A stretch of DNA of 64,000 nt from Massilia sp. CF038 (GTDB lineage: Bacteria; Pseudomonadota; Gammaproteobacteria; Burkholderiales; Burkholderiaceae_D), in the NCBI RefSeq assembly GCF_900129765.1, contig NZ_FQWU01000002.1, positions 372,001 through 436,000 on the forward strand. The letters run 5' to 3'. Of the stretch, positions 33,555 through 42,516 are shown piece by piece. The stretch's first letter is position 1. Each line of letters starts with the position of its first letter. The notes below the pieces were generated by a model. The model did no database searches. It was not told where the DNA came from and worked only from the letters and a program-made list of their open reading frames with translations. The translations under genes were made by a program, and so were the position numbers.

Positions 33555-34784
33555 GTGAACATCCTGCTGATCAACCACTACGCCGGGTCCCTGCGCCATG
33601 GCATGGAATACCGGCCCTTCTATCTGGCCAGGGAATGGGTCAGGCTGGGGCACCGGGTCCGCATCATTGCCTCTGCCCAGTCGCACATCCGTGCCCAGGC
33701 GCCGCACCTGCACGGCAAGGCGCAGCTCGATGAAGTGATCGACGGTGTGGAGTACCAATGGATCGCCACGCCGGCTTATCGCGGCAACGGTGCTGCGCGC
33801 GTGATCAACATGCTGGCGTTTGTGACCCAGTTGTACCGTCAGGCCGGCCAGCTGGCGCAGCAGCTTGGTGCCGATGTGGTGATTGCCTCAAGTACCTACC
33901 CGCTCGACATCTGGCCGGCGCACCGGATCGCGCGCATGAGCGGCGCGCGCCTGCTGTTCGAGCTGCACGACCTGTGGCCCTTGTCCCCCATGGAACTGGG
34001 CGGCTATTCGCGCTGGCATCCGTTCATCATGTTGCTGCAGGCTGCGGAAAATTTTGCTTGCCGCCACGCGGACGCGATTGTGTCGATCTTGCCCAAAGTG
34101 CGCGACCACCTGGAGGCGCACGGCATGGCGCCGCATAAATTGCATATTGTGCCCAACGGCGCCGACCCGGCCGAATGGCTGGCCGACGATGGCCCGTTGC
34201 CGGGCCTGGCTGGCGCGCGGCTGGACGCCCTGCGGCGCCAGGGCAAGTTTATTGTTGGCTATGCGGGCACCCATGGCATTGCCAATGCGCTGGACACCCT
34301 GCTGGGGGCGGCCAGCCTGGTGGGTGATGAGCGGCTGGCCTTTGTGCTGGTGGGCGGCGGCCCCGTGAAAACCGCCTTGCAGCAAATGGCGCGCCATATG
34401 CGCCTGACCAACGTCCACTTCTTTGACCCGGTGCCAAAGCAGCAGGTTCCCGCCCTGCTGCGCAGCTTTGACGTGGCCTACATCGGCTGGCAGCGGCAGC
34501 GCCTGTACCGCTTTGGCATTGCGCCCAACAAACTGATTGATTACATGATGGCGGGCTGCGCCATCCTTCATTCGGTCGATGCCGGCAACGATCCAGTGGC
34601 CGAGGCCGGCTGCGGCCTGACCGTCGCCCCCCAGGATCCCGCCGCCGTGGCGCGCGGTCTGCTGGCCCTGTTCATGTTGTCGCCGCCCGAGCGCGCCGCA
34701 CTCGGTGAACGGGGGCGCAACTACGCCATGACCCATCTGACCTATCCCGTGCTTGGCCGGCGCTTTTTGCAAGCCTGTGCCTGA
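33555..34784 (+). CDS. Glycosyltransferase (GT4, WbuB-like)
   Basis: A 409-residue GT-B glycosyltransferase starting with GTG behind AAGGAG. It begins [20 protein letters not shown] and has [14 protein letters not shown] near residue 140. The C-terminal donor-binding half contains [18 protein letters not shown] and [20 protein letters not shown], which includes the conserved Lys-Asp region of GT4 enzymes. It resembles WbuB-type GlcNAc/FucNAc transferases, but the sugar is not established. It precedes the second aminotransferase gene by 25 bases. Confidence 0.85.
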   Translation: MNILLINHYAGSLRHGMEYRPFYLAREWVRLGHRVRIIASAQSHIRAQAPHLHGKAQLDEVIDGVEYQWIATPAYRGNGAARVINMLAFVTQLYRQAGQLAQQLGADVVIASSTYPLDIWPAHRIARMSGARLLFELHDLWPLSPMELGGYSRWHPFIMLLQAAENFACRHADAIVSILPKVRDHLEAHGMAPHKLHIVPNGADPAEWLADDGPLPGLAGARLDALRRQGKFIVGYAGTHGIANALDTLLGAASLVGDERLAFVLVGGGPVKTALQQMARHMRLTNVHFFDPVPKQQVPALLRSFDVAYIGWQRQRLYRFGIAPNKLIDYMMAGCAILHSVDAGNDPVAEAGCGLTVAPQDPAAVARGLLALFMLSPPERAALGERGRNYAMTHLTYPVLGRRFLQACA

Positions 34785-34809
34785 AGACGCGACCACCCAA
34801 GGAGCGATC

Positions 34810-35991
34810 ATGCCCGAAGACAGTACCAAATTGAACGAGGCCGTGCCCTTCCTGCCCTTTGCCTTGCCTGATATTGGCGAGGAAGAAATTGCCGCCGTCG
34901 TCGAGTGCCTGCGCTCGGGCTGGGTCACCACCGGGCCCAAGACGCGCCAGTTCGAGCAGGAATTTGGCGCCTACCTCGGTGCTGGCGTGGAAGCCATTGC
35001 GGTCAACTCCGCCACGGCCGGCCTGCATCTGGCGCTGGAAGCGCTGGGGATCGGGCCGGGCGATGAAGTGATCGTGCCGACGCTGACCTTCACCGCCACG
35101 GCCGAGGTGGTGCGGTATCTGGGCGCGCAACCGGTGTTTGTCGATACCGACGCGGCCACCCTCAATCTCGATCTGGCGGCAGTGGAAGCGGCAATCGGCC
35201 CGCGCACGCGTGCCATCATGCCCGTTCACTATGCCGGGCTGGCCTGCGAAATGGATGGCATCCTTGAACTGGCCAAAATTTACGGCTTGAAGGTCATCGA
35301 AGATGCGGCCCATGCCTTTCCGACCCGCTACAAGGGCAAGCTGGTCGGCACGCTCGACAGTGACGTGACGGTGTTCAGCTTTTACGCGAACAAGACCATG
35401 ACCACCGGCGAAGGCGGCATGATCGTCACGCGCAACGCTGCGGTCGCCAGGCGCGTGCGCCTGATGCGCATCCACGGCATCAGCCAGGATGCCTTTCAGC
35501 GCTACACGGCACGCACGCCAGCCTGGTTCTACGAAGTGGTGGCAGCCGGCTTCAAATACAACCTGACCGACCTGGCCGCCGCTATGGGCATTGCTCAGCT
35601 ATCGAAAATGGCGCGTTTCCTCACGCGCCGCCAATGCCTGGCGGCCGAGTACAACACCGCCCTGCGCGATCTGCCCCTGCGCTTGCCGGCCCTGCCCGTG
35701 GGCGACAGCACGCACGCCTGGCATTTGTACGTGGTGCGCCTGCGCGATGACGCCCCGATCGAGCGCGACGCGCTGATCGCCAGGCTGTCCGAGCGCGGCA
35801 TCGGCACCAGCGTGCACTTCATTCCCCTGCACCGCCAACCCATCTGGCGCGACAGTTGCCAGCTGCGCCCGGAACAATTTCCAGCTGCCGAGGCGGCCTA
35901 TCAGACCATGCTTTCCTTGCCGCTGTACACGAAGATGAGCGATGCGGACCAGCAGCGCACCATTGCCAACCTGAGGGAGTTACTGTTATGA
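34810..35991 (+). CDS. DegT/DnrJ/EryC1/StrS aminotransferase (second)
   Basis: A 393-residue PLP-dependent sugar aminotransferase with the catalytic Lys in [15 protein letters not shown] (K195), the cofactor Asp in VIEDAAHAF, and a [17 protein letters not shown] loop. It is clearly different from the WbpE-type enzyme at 27253. The F-S-F-Y-A-N-K-T form is typical of enzymes that aminate 4-keto-6-deoxy sugars. Coupled with the WbpM-like dehydratase it could give UDP-4-amino-4,6-dideoxy-GlcNAc. ATG 34810 has AAGGAG. Its stop overlaps the sugar-transferase start (ATGA). Confidence 0.88.
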   Translation: MPEDSTKLNEAVPFLPFALPDIGEEEIAAVVECLRSGWVTTGPKTRQFEQEFGAYLGAGVEAIAVNSATAGLHLALEALGIGPGDEVIVPTLTFTATAEVVRYLGAQPVFVDTDAATLNLDLAAVEAAIGPRTRAIMPVHYAGLACEMDGILELAKIYGLKVIEDAAHAFPTRYKGKLVGTLDSDVTVFSFYANKTMTTGEGGMIVTRNAAVARRVRLMRIHGISQDAFQRYTARTPAWFYEVVAAGFKYNLTDLAAAMGIAQLSKMARFLTRRQCLAAEYNTALRDLPLRLPALPVGDSTHAWHLYVVRLRDDAPIERDALIARLSERGIGTSVHFIPLHRQPIWRDSCQLRPEQFPAAEAAYQTMLSLPLYTKMSDADQQRTIANLRELLL

Positions 35992-36575
35992 ACAAGCGCA
36001 TTTTCGATTTCATTGCCTCCCTGCTTGGGGTCGTCCTGCTCTGCCCGCTGTTTCTGGCAGTGGCGCTGTGGATCAAACTCGATTCGCCGGGCCCGGTCTT
36101 TTTCCGGCAACAACGCGTGGGCAGAGATGGCACGCTCTTTAACATCATCAAGTTTCGCACCATGCAGGACGATGCGCACGAGACCCTGCTCACTGTCGGC
36201 CACGACCGCCGCATCACGCGCGCCGGGCGCTTTCTGCGGCGCCACAAGCTCGATGAGTTTCCGCAACTGTTCAATGTGATTGCCGGCAGCATGAGCCTGG
36301 TAGGGCCGCGCCCGGAAGTGCCGCGCTATGTTGACTGCTATCCAGCCGAGGTGCGCTCGGTCGTGTTGTCGGTGTCGCCGGGCATTACCGACTGGGCATC
36401 CATCTACTATAAAGAAGAAAATTCCTTGCTCGGCCGCGCCGCGGATCCAGAGCAGGCCTACCTCGACACGATTCTCCCTGCCAAGCTCAAGTACAACCTG
36501 CGCTATGTGCACGAGCGCAGTTTCTGGAACGACGTGCGCATCATCTTCACCACCCTCGCCACGCTGGTGCGCTAG
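35988..36575 (+). CDS. Undecaprenyl-phosphate sugar-1-phosphate transferase (PglC-size)
   Basis: A 195-residue monotopic phosphoglycosyl transferase of the bacterial sugar-transferase family. It has one N-terminal membrane hairpin ([20 protein letters not shown]), then the family blocks [36 protein letters not shown] (catalytic Asp-Glu), [14 protein letters not shown] and PGITDWASI. It lacks the extra N-terminal helices of WbaP/WcaJ and so is close in size to PglC. It would load the first sugar phosphate on the lipid carrier and start the repeat unit. It overlaps the aminotransferase stop. Confidence 0.92.
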   Translation: MNKRIFDFIASLLGVVLLCPLFLAVALWIKLDSPGPVFFRQQRVGRDGTLFNIIKFRTMQDDAHETLLTVGHDRRITRAGRFLRRHKLDEFPQLFNVIAGSMSLVGPRPEVPRYVDCYPAEVRSVVLSVSPGITDWASIYYKEENSLLGRAADPEQAYLDTILPAKLKYNLRYVHERSFWNDVRIIFTTLATLVR

Positions 36576-36577
36576 CG

Positions 36578-37180
36578 ATGCTCCCCTGTCGACGCTTGAT
36601 CGAACTGGGCGACCTGAGCCTGACCCTGCCCACCGCCGCTGCCTTGCTGGCCGCCTTGCTGGCATCGCGATCCTGGCGCATGGCGTTTTGCTGGAGCGTG
36701 CTGTTTGCCAGCTGCGTGCTGCTGGTGGGCGCCAGCAAAATCGCGTTCATGGGCTGGGGCGCAGGCTGGCCCGCCGCCTGCTTCAAGGCGCTCAGCGGGC
36801 ATGCTGCCGGTGTCACGGCCGTATTTCCCATGCTGTTTTTCCTGTTGCTGCATCACCAGGGAAGGCGTGCGGGCTGGTTTGGCCTGGCCCTGGGCCTGGT
36901 TCTGGGCGCGGTGGTGGCATGGTGGCTGGTGCAATTGCATGAGCACAGCGCGATGGAGGCAGTGGCTGGCTGGCTGGCGGGCGCACTGGTCAACCTGGGC
37001 GCCCTGCGCCTGGCCGGCGTGCCGCCGCCCCTGCAGCCGCTGCCGAGTGCGGCTGCCTTTCTGGCGGTCTTTCTGACCGGATCATGGCTGATGCAATGGG
37101 CACCAGTGGGTTACTGGATGATCCTGGCCGCCCGCTTCCTGTCCGGGAACCGGCATTTATTCTCGCTCGGCTATTTATAA
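36578..37180 (+). CDS. PAP2-like membrane phosphatase (divergent)
   Basis: A 200-residue membrane protein with about six helices. The segments ALSGHAAGVTAVFPM and HEHSAMEAVAGWLAGALV match the second and third motifs of the PAP2 acid-phosphatase superfamily (SGH and H-x(3)-D), but with Glu in place of the usual Asp and without a clear Ser-Arg pair. If active, it may dephosphorylate undecaprenyl pyrophosphate to recycle the carrier; otherwise it is a degenerate relative. The gene starts two bases after the sugar-transferase stop. Confidence 0.6.
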   Translation: MLPCRRLIELGDLSLTLPTAAALLAALLASRSWRMAFCWSVLFASCVLLVGASKIAFMGWGAGWPAACFKALSGHAAGVTAVFPMLFFLLLHHQGRRAGWFGLALGLVLGAVVAWWLVQLHEHSAMEAVAGWLAGALVNLGALRLAGVPPPLQPLPSAAAFLAVFLTGSWLMQWAPVGYWMILAARFLSGNRHLFSLGYL

Positions 37181-37196
37181 CGACAAGGAGATCGTG

Positions 37197-38363
37197 ATGG
37201 CGTTGCAAGTCCCGCGGCTGCGTGTGATGCCGCATAGCCAATTGAGCGAAGATTCCTACCACTCGCTTCTGATCAGTCTGCTGCGCGGGATGGCCGCGCT
37301 GCAAGTGGCCGCTGCCCACCTGCGCGCGGAATTCATGCCCGGCCTGCGCGGCATGGAGCAGCCCGCCTTGTGGTATCAAGCGCTGGCCTTCGCCACCGGG
37401 TTTGCGCACCAGGCCGTGCTGGTCTTCTTTCTCATAAGCGGCTGGCTGGTGGGCGGCAGTCTGCTCAACAAGCGGGCTCAGGCAGATGCGGTCAAGCTGT
37501 ACGCGATTGATCGCCTGACCCGGCTCTGGACGGTCTTGCTACCCACTTTCTTGCTGATCCTTGCATTCGGCATCCTGACCGGCAAGATCGACCCGCGCCA
37601 GGTCGACTTCGCACGCGAGAATGCCTACTCGGTGACCGCCCTCGCCGGCAATCTGCTGGCGCTGCAAACCATCAGCGTGCCCCAGTTTGGCGGCAACTAT
37701 CCGCTCTGGAGCCTGGCCAACGAAGCCTGGTATTACCTGCTGTTTCCCTTGCTGCTGGCCTGCGCGGGCGGCAAGTACCGCGGCTGGGCCGCGCTGGCTC
37801 TGGCGCTGGCTGCCGTCTTGCTGCCGCTGCAGATCAGCTTGTACTTTTCGATCTGGTTGCTGGGCGCCGCCTGTTCGCGCCTGCGTCTGGTGTGCGGCGC
37901 GGGCACCCGCCTGGTCCTGCTGCTGCTGACCCTCGTTCTATCCGTGCATTTCCGGCTGACGGGTCGCAACGATGGGCTCGAACTCGACTCGTTTGTCCAG
38001 GACCTGACCCTGAGCGTGCCATTCATGCTGTTACTGTGCAGTACAGTGGTCAAGCCCAGTGGGGCCGTGCGCCTGGCGCCCGCGCGCCGTGTTGCCGATT
38101 TCTTTTCCAATTTTTCATTCACCCTGTATGTGGTGCACATACCCGTGCTGGGCCTGCTGGCCTGGCTGGGTGACACCTTGATCGGCCGCAGCCGGATGGA
38201 CGCCAGCCATCCTGTCCAGCTGCTGGTATTTGCTGCCCTGCTCGCTGTGGTCGTGCTGTTTTCGTATGGCTTTTACTGCCTGTTCGAAGCGCGCACCCAT
38301 CAGGTCAGGCGCTGGCTCAAACAGGCGCTGCTGGCGCCTCAGCCGGGCTTGCGTGCCATGTAA
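37197..38363 (+). CDS. Acyltransferase family 3 protein
   Basis: A 388-residue protein with about 10 membrane helices of the acyltransferase-3 (OafA/NolL) family. The N-terminal motif LLRGMAALQVAAAHLRAEFMP matches the conserved R/H region of the first helix. FFLISGWLVGGSLLNKRA and YAIDRLTRLWTVLLPTFLL match the second conserved block. Such enzymes O-acetylate glycans on the periplasmic face. The ATG at 37197 has AAGGAG six bases upstream. Its 3' end overlaps the convergent methyltransferase gene by 25 bases. Confidence 0.85.
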   Translation: MALQVPRLRVMPHSQLSEDSYHSLLISLLRGMAALQVAAAHLRAEFMPGLRGMEQPALWYQALAFATGFAHQAVLVFFLISGWLVGGSLLNKRAQADAVKLYAIDRLTRLWTVLLPTFLLILAFGILTGKIDPRQVDFARENAYSVTALAGNLLALQTISVPQFGGNYPLWSLANEAWYYLLFPLLLACAGGKYRGWAALALALAAVLLPLQISLYFSIWLLGAACSRLRLVCGAGTRLVLLLLTLVLSVHFRLTGRNDGLELDSFVQDLTLSVPFMLLLCSTVVKPSGAVRLAPARRVADFFSNFSFTLYVVHIPVLGLLAWLGDTLIGRSRMDASHPVQLLVFAALLAVVVLFSYGFYCLFEARTHQVRRWLKQALLAPQPGLRAM

Positions 38364-39055
38364 ATAAAATGCGAACGCAGCACTGGGGCAAAGGTGACCA
38401 GAACCTCGCTCAGCAAGCGCGGCGCCCCAGCCAGGCGGCGCGCAATGGGCGGTGCCAGCAGCAGCGTCTGGTGGCGGCTGATTCGGCTGGGCCAGAACGA
38501 TTGCAGCTGGCGCCAGTCCAGGCGCTGCACGTGTGGATTGCGGGGGTTGTTATAGCGGAAATCGAAGACCATGCACCAGCCACCGGGCATGACGGCACGC
38601 CACATTTCCGCCGCCAGGCGCGCGCGCTGCGCCGGCTCAAGAATGGACGAGAACACCGTGTTCGCCACGGCCAGCTCAAAACTATTGTCGGGGGCAAAAT
38701 CAAGGTCGCCCAGGTGCCAGTGGACACCAGGCGCCGTGCGCAAACGCGCCTGGCTCAAGCGCTCCGGCTGGTATTCGGTCCCGGCCAGGCGATGCGGATC
38801 GGCACCCCAGTCGATGAGCTGGCGCAGAAAGCCGCCCGAGCCGCAACCCACATCGACGATCCGTGTTTGACTCAAATCGGGACCGAGGGTGTCGGCCAGC
38901 ATGGCACCGGCCACCCGGTGCCGTGTATTGTCCTGTTCCATGATATCGGGACGGTGCCAAGCATAGGCGGCAATGCGCTCCTGTGCCAGCCAGTTGCGGT
39001 AGACGGCGCGGATGCGCTCCTGTTCCGAGGATGATGGGTCGGGCTGCGGGTCCAT
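38339..39055 (-). CDS. SAM-dependent methyltransferase (class I)
   Basis: A 238-residue Rossmann methyltransferase. Motif I is IVDVGCGSGGFLRQLIDWGA (residues 66-85), the post-I acidic residue is in AGTEYQPERL, and motif IV lies in SFELAVANTVFSSI. A basic C-terminal half (SRISRHQTLLLAPPIARR) may contact a membrane or a nucleic acid. It may methylate a glycan sugar or end cap, an inference from its place in the cluster. It is the last gene of the - strand group that starts with the export genes. Confidence 0.8.
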   Translation of the reverse strand: MDPQPDPSSSEQERIRAVYRNWLAQERIAAYAWHRPDIMEQDNTRHRVAGAMLADTLGPDLSQTRIVDVGCGSGGFLRQLIDWGADPHRLAGTEYQPERLSQARLRTAPGVHWHLGDLDFAPDNSFELAVANTVFSSILEPAQRARLAAEMWRAVMPGGWCMVFDFRYNNPRNPHVQRLDWRQLQSFWPSRISRHQTLLLAPPIARRLAGAPRLLSEVLVTFAPVLRSHFIYMARKPG

Positions 39056-39105
39056 GCATCCATGGTAAAAGCGGCGCGCGCGCGTGCTTTGACTGAGCGC
39101 ATCGC

Positions 39106-40194
39106 TTAGTGTTGGAATGCGCCAATATCCTTTGCTGCGGCGGCACGGCGCCCTTGACCGGCAAAATCGAGCGCTGGCGCATGCATGGGCGCTGCCTTGC
39201 CAATGGCGGGCGAGCCGGCCCGCAGGCGCAAATCCGGGCTGCCGGTCCTGCTGTAGCGAACGAAGCCGGGGTCCGCGCTGACCGAGCCAGTGGGCAGCAG
39301 GCCATTCTGCAAGCGGTAGTCGTCCAGCTCGTTACGGTAGACCAGATTGTTGATGTAACGATTTTCCTTGCCGGTGTCACCCAGTTCTGCAATGCCGGTC
39401 TGGTTGTCGAACACAATATTGTTGGCAACGACGGTGTGGTCGTTGGGTCCGGAGCGGAAGTAGTAATTGCCAGCACCGACGATGATGCCGGTGTGCGAGC
39501 CAGTGACGGTATTGTTGTTGATCGTGACCCGGGTGGCATCGTGCCAGAGATGGATACCCGCAGCGGCCACGCGATACACAATATTGTTGGTCACCGTGCC
39601 TGAAGTGCTCACATAGATGCCTTGCACGTAGGGACAGCCAGCAGGACCAATGTCGTGCACCAGATTGGCCACCACCTTGGCGTCGACGCCACGGTAGTAA
39701 CTGTCGACCCCGATGGCCGAGCCGCCGGCACTGGTACATGGGACGTCGGTTGCAAGATGATGCACCCAATTATGTTGAATCAGGCCGTACGAGCCACCGT
39801 TATAGATGCCATGGGTCCATTTGACGCCGTTCTGTGGCAGGCGTCCGTCGATCTGAAAGCCGATAATATCGACATGGCTGCCACGGTTGTCCCATGCCGT
39901 GTCAGTGCGCGAAACCGGCGGCGGGACGATCTGGGCACCCCATTGCACGGTCGAGACAAAGGCAATGCGCGCCCCGGGCGCACCGCTCTGACTGGTACGA
40001 AATCCGCCAGCATAGCGGCCCGGCGCCACATGGATCGTGCTGCCCGGTCGGGCCAGGCCCCCCGCCCTGGCAATGGACTTGAATGGCGCCTGGCGCGTGC
40101 CGGCGTTGTTGTCGTTGCCTTCGGGGGCAACGTACAGCTGCGCCGGTGCCAGGTTCAGGGCGGCTGCGGCCAGGGCGAATAACAGGGTGGCCAT
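39106..40194 (-). CDS. Right-handed parallel beta-helix protein (polysaccharide-acting)
   Basis: A 362-residue exported protein. A short hydrophobic leader (ATLLFALAAAALNLAPAQ) is followed by a DUF1565-like start (YVAPEGNDNNAGTRQAPFKS). Then come repeated beta-helix coils such as NGGSYGLIQHNWVHHL, SGTVTNNIVYRVAAAGI and HTVVANNIVFDNQTGI. The C-terminal segment ends in KDIGAFQH, the choice-of-anchor Q type ending. Such folds belong to polysaccharide lyases and epimerases. The catalytic residues are not obvious. It follows the co-polymerase gene by 15 bases, so it may trim or modify the polymer. Confidence 0.75.
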   Translation of the reverse strand: MATLLFALAAAALNLAPAQLYVAPEGNDNNAGTRQAPFKSIARAGGLARPGSTIHVAPGRYAGGFRTSQSGAPGARIAFVSTVQWGAQIVPPPVSRTDTAWDNRGSHVDIIGFQIDGRLPQNGVKWTHGIYNGGSYGLIQHNWVHHLATDVPCTSAGGSAIGVDSYYRGVDAKVVANLVHDIGPAGCPYVQGIYVSTSGTVTNNIVYRVAAAGIHLWHDATRVTINNNTVTGSHTGIIVGAGNYYFRSGPNDHTVVANNIVFDNQTGIAELGDTGKENRYINNLVYRNELDDYRLQNGLLPTGSVSADPGFVRYSRTGSPDLRLRAGSPAIGKAAPMHAPALDFAGQGRRAAAAKDIGAFQH

Positions 40195-40209
40195 GATGCT
40201 GGCACCACC

Positions 40210-42498
40210 CTACTCGCGGCTTTCCAGCTGCGGGACATGCCCGTATGAAAATTGATAGGCATAGCCGCCTATGCGCAGGGGCATGTCGTTGAACACCACC
40301 CCTTGCGGGGCGATGCCGGCGTGATTGAGGCGCTTGACGGACTCGGTGATCTCGCCTTCGGTGGTAATGCCGGCGCGCGCCAGGATGAACACCGCCCCCA
40401 CGTGGGCACCGATGATCAGCACATCGGACACCGCCAGAATCGGCGGTGGGTCGATCACCACCATGTCATAGTCCGCGCTGACCGTGTCAAGCAAGTTCGA
40501 GAAGTTGAGATGCTGTAAAAACTCGGCCCGGTTGGGCGGCAAGGCACCGGTGGGAATGAAGTCCAGGTTTTCCAGCACCCGGTGGTGAATGATGTGTTCC
40601 AGCGGCATGGCGCCGGCAATGGCCTTGGTCAGGCCCTGCTCCCGGCTGACCCCGAAATAGCGGTGCAAATGGCCGTTGCGCAAGTCAGCGTCGATCAGCA
40701 GCACGCGTTTGCCGCTGGCGGCAAGCACGGCCGCGAAATTGGCGGCCACGAACGACTTGCCCAGGCCGCGCCCCGGTCCGGCAAACATAATGATGTTGTT
40801 TTTCATGTGCGGCATGGAAAAGAGCAAGGCGGCGCGAAAGCTGCGCAAGCTTTCGATGGCAATGTCTTCGGGGTAGGCTTGCGCCAGCAGGGGCAGATAG
40901 CCGGGAATATGGCGCGCCTTGCGCGCCAGCTTGTCCTGATTACTGCTGTGGGGAATGCTGGCATACACCACGCGCGCGCCCAGCAAGCGTTCGATCTTGT
41001 GCGGGTCGTCGATGCCGCCGGACATGGCCTTGCGTGCAAAGGCAATCAGGGTGCCCATAAACATGCCCGTGACAACTGCCAGGATGACGATCAGGGGCCG
41101 GTTCGGCTTGAGTGCTCGCTCCGGCGCCATGGGCGCGTCGATCAGGCGTACATTGCTGACCCGGCCCACCGAGATCAGGCGCAGTTGCTGCGCCGTATTC
41201 GACAGCGCCGTGTACAGGTCGGTGTTGACCTTGATTTCACGCACCAGGCGGGCCTCGTCCTGCTCCAGAGCCGGCAATGCGCGAATCTTGCTGGCCACAC
41301 TGGCGATCTCGTCTTCCACTTCCTTGCGCTGCCGGTTCAGTCCGATGAGGATGGGGTGGTCCTCGGTGAAGCGGGTCAGCAGTTCGGTGCGTTTCTGGTC
41401 CAGATCGATGCGCCGAATTTGCGCCGAGGCCGCCTGTTGCAGGCTCATGCGCGCCTCTTCGCCCATGTCGATGGTGCCGTGACTGTTGCGGAAATTATTG
41501 TATTTTTCTTCGGACTGTTCGAGTTGGCGCTTCAGAGCCGGCAACTGCTCGTTCAGGAAGGCCAGCGATTTCTCTGCTTCCTCGGTCTTGCGCGCCAGGT
41601 TCTGGCGCATGTATTCGCGGCCGATTTCGGCCAGCATGCTGTTGATGCGCTGCGGATCGTCGCCCTGCAGCCTGACTTCAATGATGCCGGACTGCTTGCC
41701 TTGCTCGGAGATGACCATGGCCGTCTGGATGCGTTCGATTGCCGACAGGCGCGAAGAGCGGCGCAGCTTGAACTGGGCACCGTCGCGGCCATCGAGACGG
41801 TCGACACGCAGTTCGATGTTGCCGCTTTTGGTTACTGCCTTGAGCGTGTTGCCGACCCTGCCCTCATAGATGGCTGGCAGGCCGGCGCCACTGAGGTGGT
41901 AGCGCCCGCCACCGCGCGCGGTGATGGTGAAATCGCGGTTATACCAGCCTTCCGGCACGTCAAACACCGACACATCGGCGCGTTCCGGCCCCCACACATA
42001 GCCACCGTAGCCAAACACGCCCGGCTCGGACAATTCGGCTGCCTGGCGGTCGGCAAACCAGAAACCGACCACGGGGAAATATTTCGGGCGCACGTCGATA
42101 TACAGTTGCAGGTTGTCGACCGCATGCGAGACGACCATGCGTGAACGCAGCAGCTCCATCTCCGCGATTGCCGCTTTTTTGGTTTCGAACAGGGACGACA
42201 CTTCGCTCAAGATATTTTTGGAGGCGTTCGGGCTCTCTTCCTCGACGTGAATCATGAGGTTGGCCTCGTACACCGGGCTGGCAATGAGCGCGTACACGAT
42301 GGCCATGACGGTGACCAGCGCCGTGATGGCGCCAATCAGCCAGCGGCTGTCGTACAGGATATTGAAATAGCCCTTCAGATCGATGTCATGCGCATCGCGC
42401 TCGTATTCCGGCGCACGCGACGGCAGCGGCATGCTCAGAATCGGCACATTGTGCGTGACATTCTGCAGCGGGTGCGGCTCAGCTGGATGGTTCATCAT
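40210..42498 (-). CDS. Wzc/GumC-like polysaccharide co-polymerase with tyrosine-kinase domain
   Basis: A 762-residue inner-membrane protein. The Wzz domain has two helices (residues 53-74 and 468-487) around a large periplasmic coiled region. The cytoplasmic BY-kinase domain has Walker A AGPGRGLGKS (573-582), Walker A' LLIDADLRNG (600-609) and Walker B DMVVIDPPP. The C-terminal tail has only three tyrosines within GGYAYQFSYGHVP, not the usual Tyr-rich cluster. It should control chain length with the Wza-like exporter encoded upstream. Start ATG 42498 or 42495, behind AAGGAAAG. No cognate phosphatase gene is in the window. Confidence 0.93.
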   Translation of the reverse strand: MMNHPAEPHPLQNVTHNVPILSMPLPSRAPEYERDAHDIDLKGYFNILYDSRWLIGAITALVTVMAIVYALIASPVYEANLMIHVEEESPNASKNILSEVSSLFETKKAAIAEMELLRSRMVVSHAVDNLQLYIDVRPKYFPVVGFWFADRQAAELSEPGVFGYGGYVWGPERADVSVFDVPEGWYNRDFTITARGGGRYHLSGAGLPAIYEGRVGNTLKAVTKSGNIELRVDRLDGRDGAQFKLRRSSRLSAIERIQTAMVISEQGKQSGIIEVRLQGDDPQRINSMLAEIGREYMRQNLARKTEEAEKSLAFLNEQLPALKRQLEQSEEKYNNFRNSHGTIDMGEEARMSLQQAASAQIRRIDLDQKRTELLTRFTEDHPILIGLNRQRKEVEDEIASVASKIRALPALEQDEARLVREIKVNTDLYTALSNTAQQLRLISVGRVSNVRLIDAPMAPERALKPNRPLIVILAVVTGMFMGTLIAFARKAMSGGIDDPHKIERLLGARVVYASIPHSSNQDKLARKARHIPGYLPLLAQAYPEDIAIESLRSFRAALLFSMPHMKNNIIMFAGPGRGLGKSFVAANFAAVLAASGKRVLLIDADLRNGHLHRYFGVSREQGLTKAIAGAMPLEHIIHHRVLENLDFIPTGALPPNRAEFLQHLNFSNLLDTVSADYDMVVIDPPPILAVSDVLIIGAHVGAVFILARAGITTEGEITESVKRLNHAGIAPQGVVFNDMPLRIGGYAYQFSYGHVPQLESRE

Positions 42499-42516
42499 CT
42501 TTCCTTCGCTGCAAAA

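Noticed and set aside
40582-42144. A 520-codon + strand frame opposite the Wzc-like gene.
   Set aside because: The sense strand encodes a complete Wzc-like protein with kinase motifs, so the antisense frame is a shadow.
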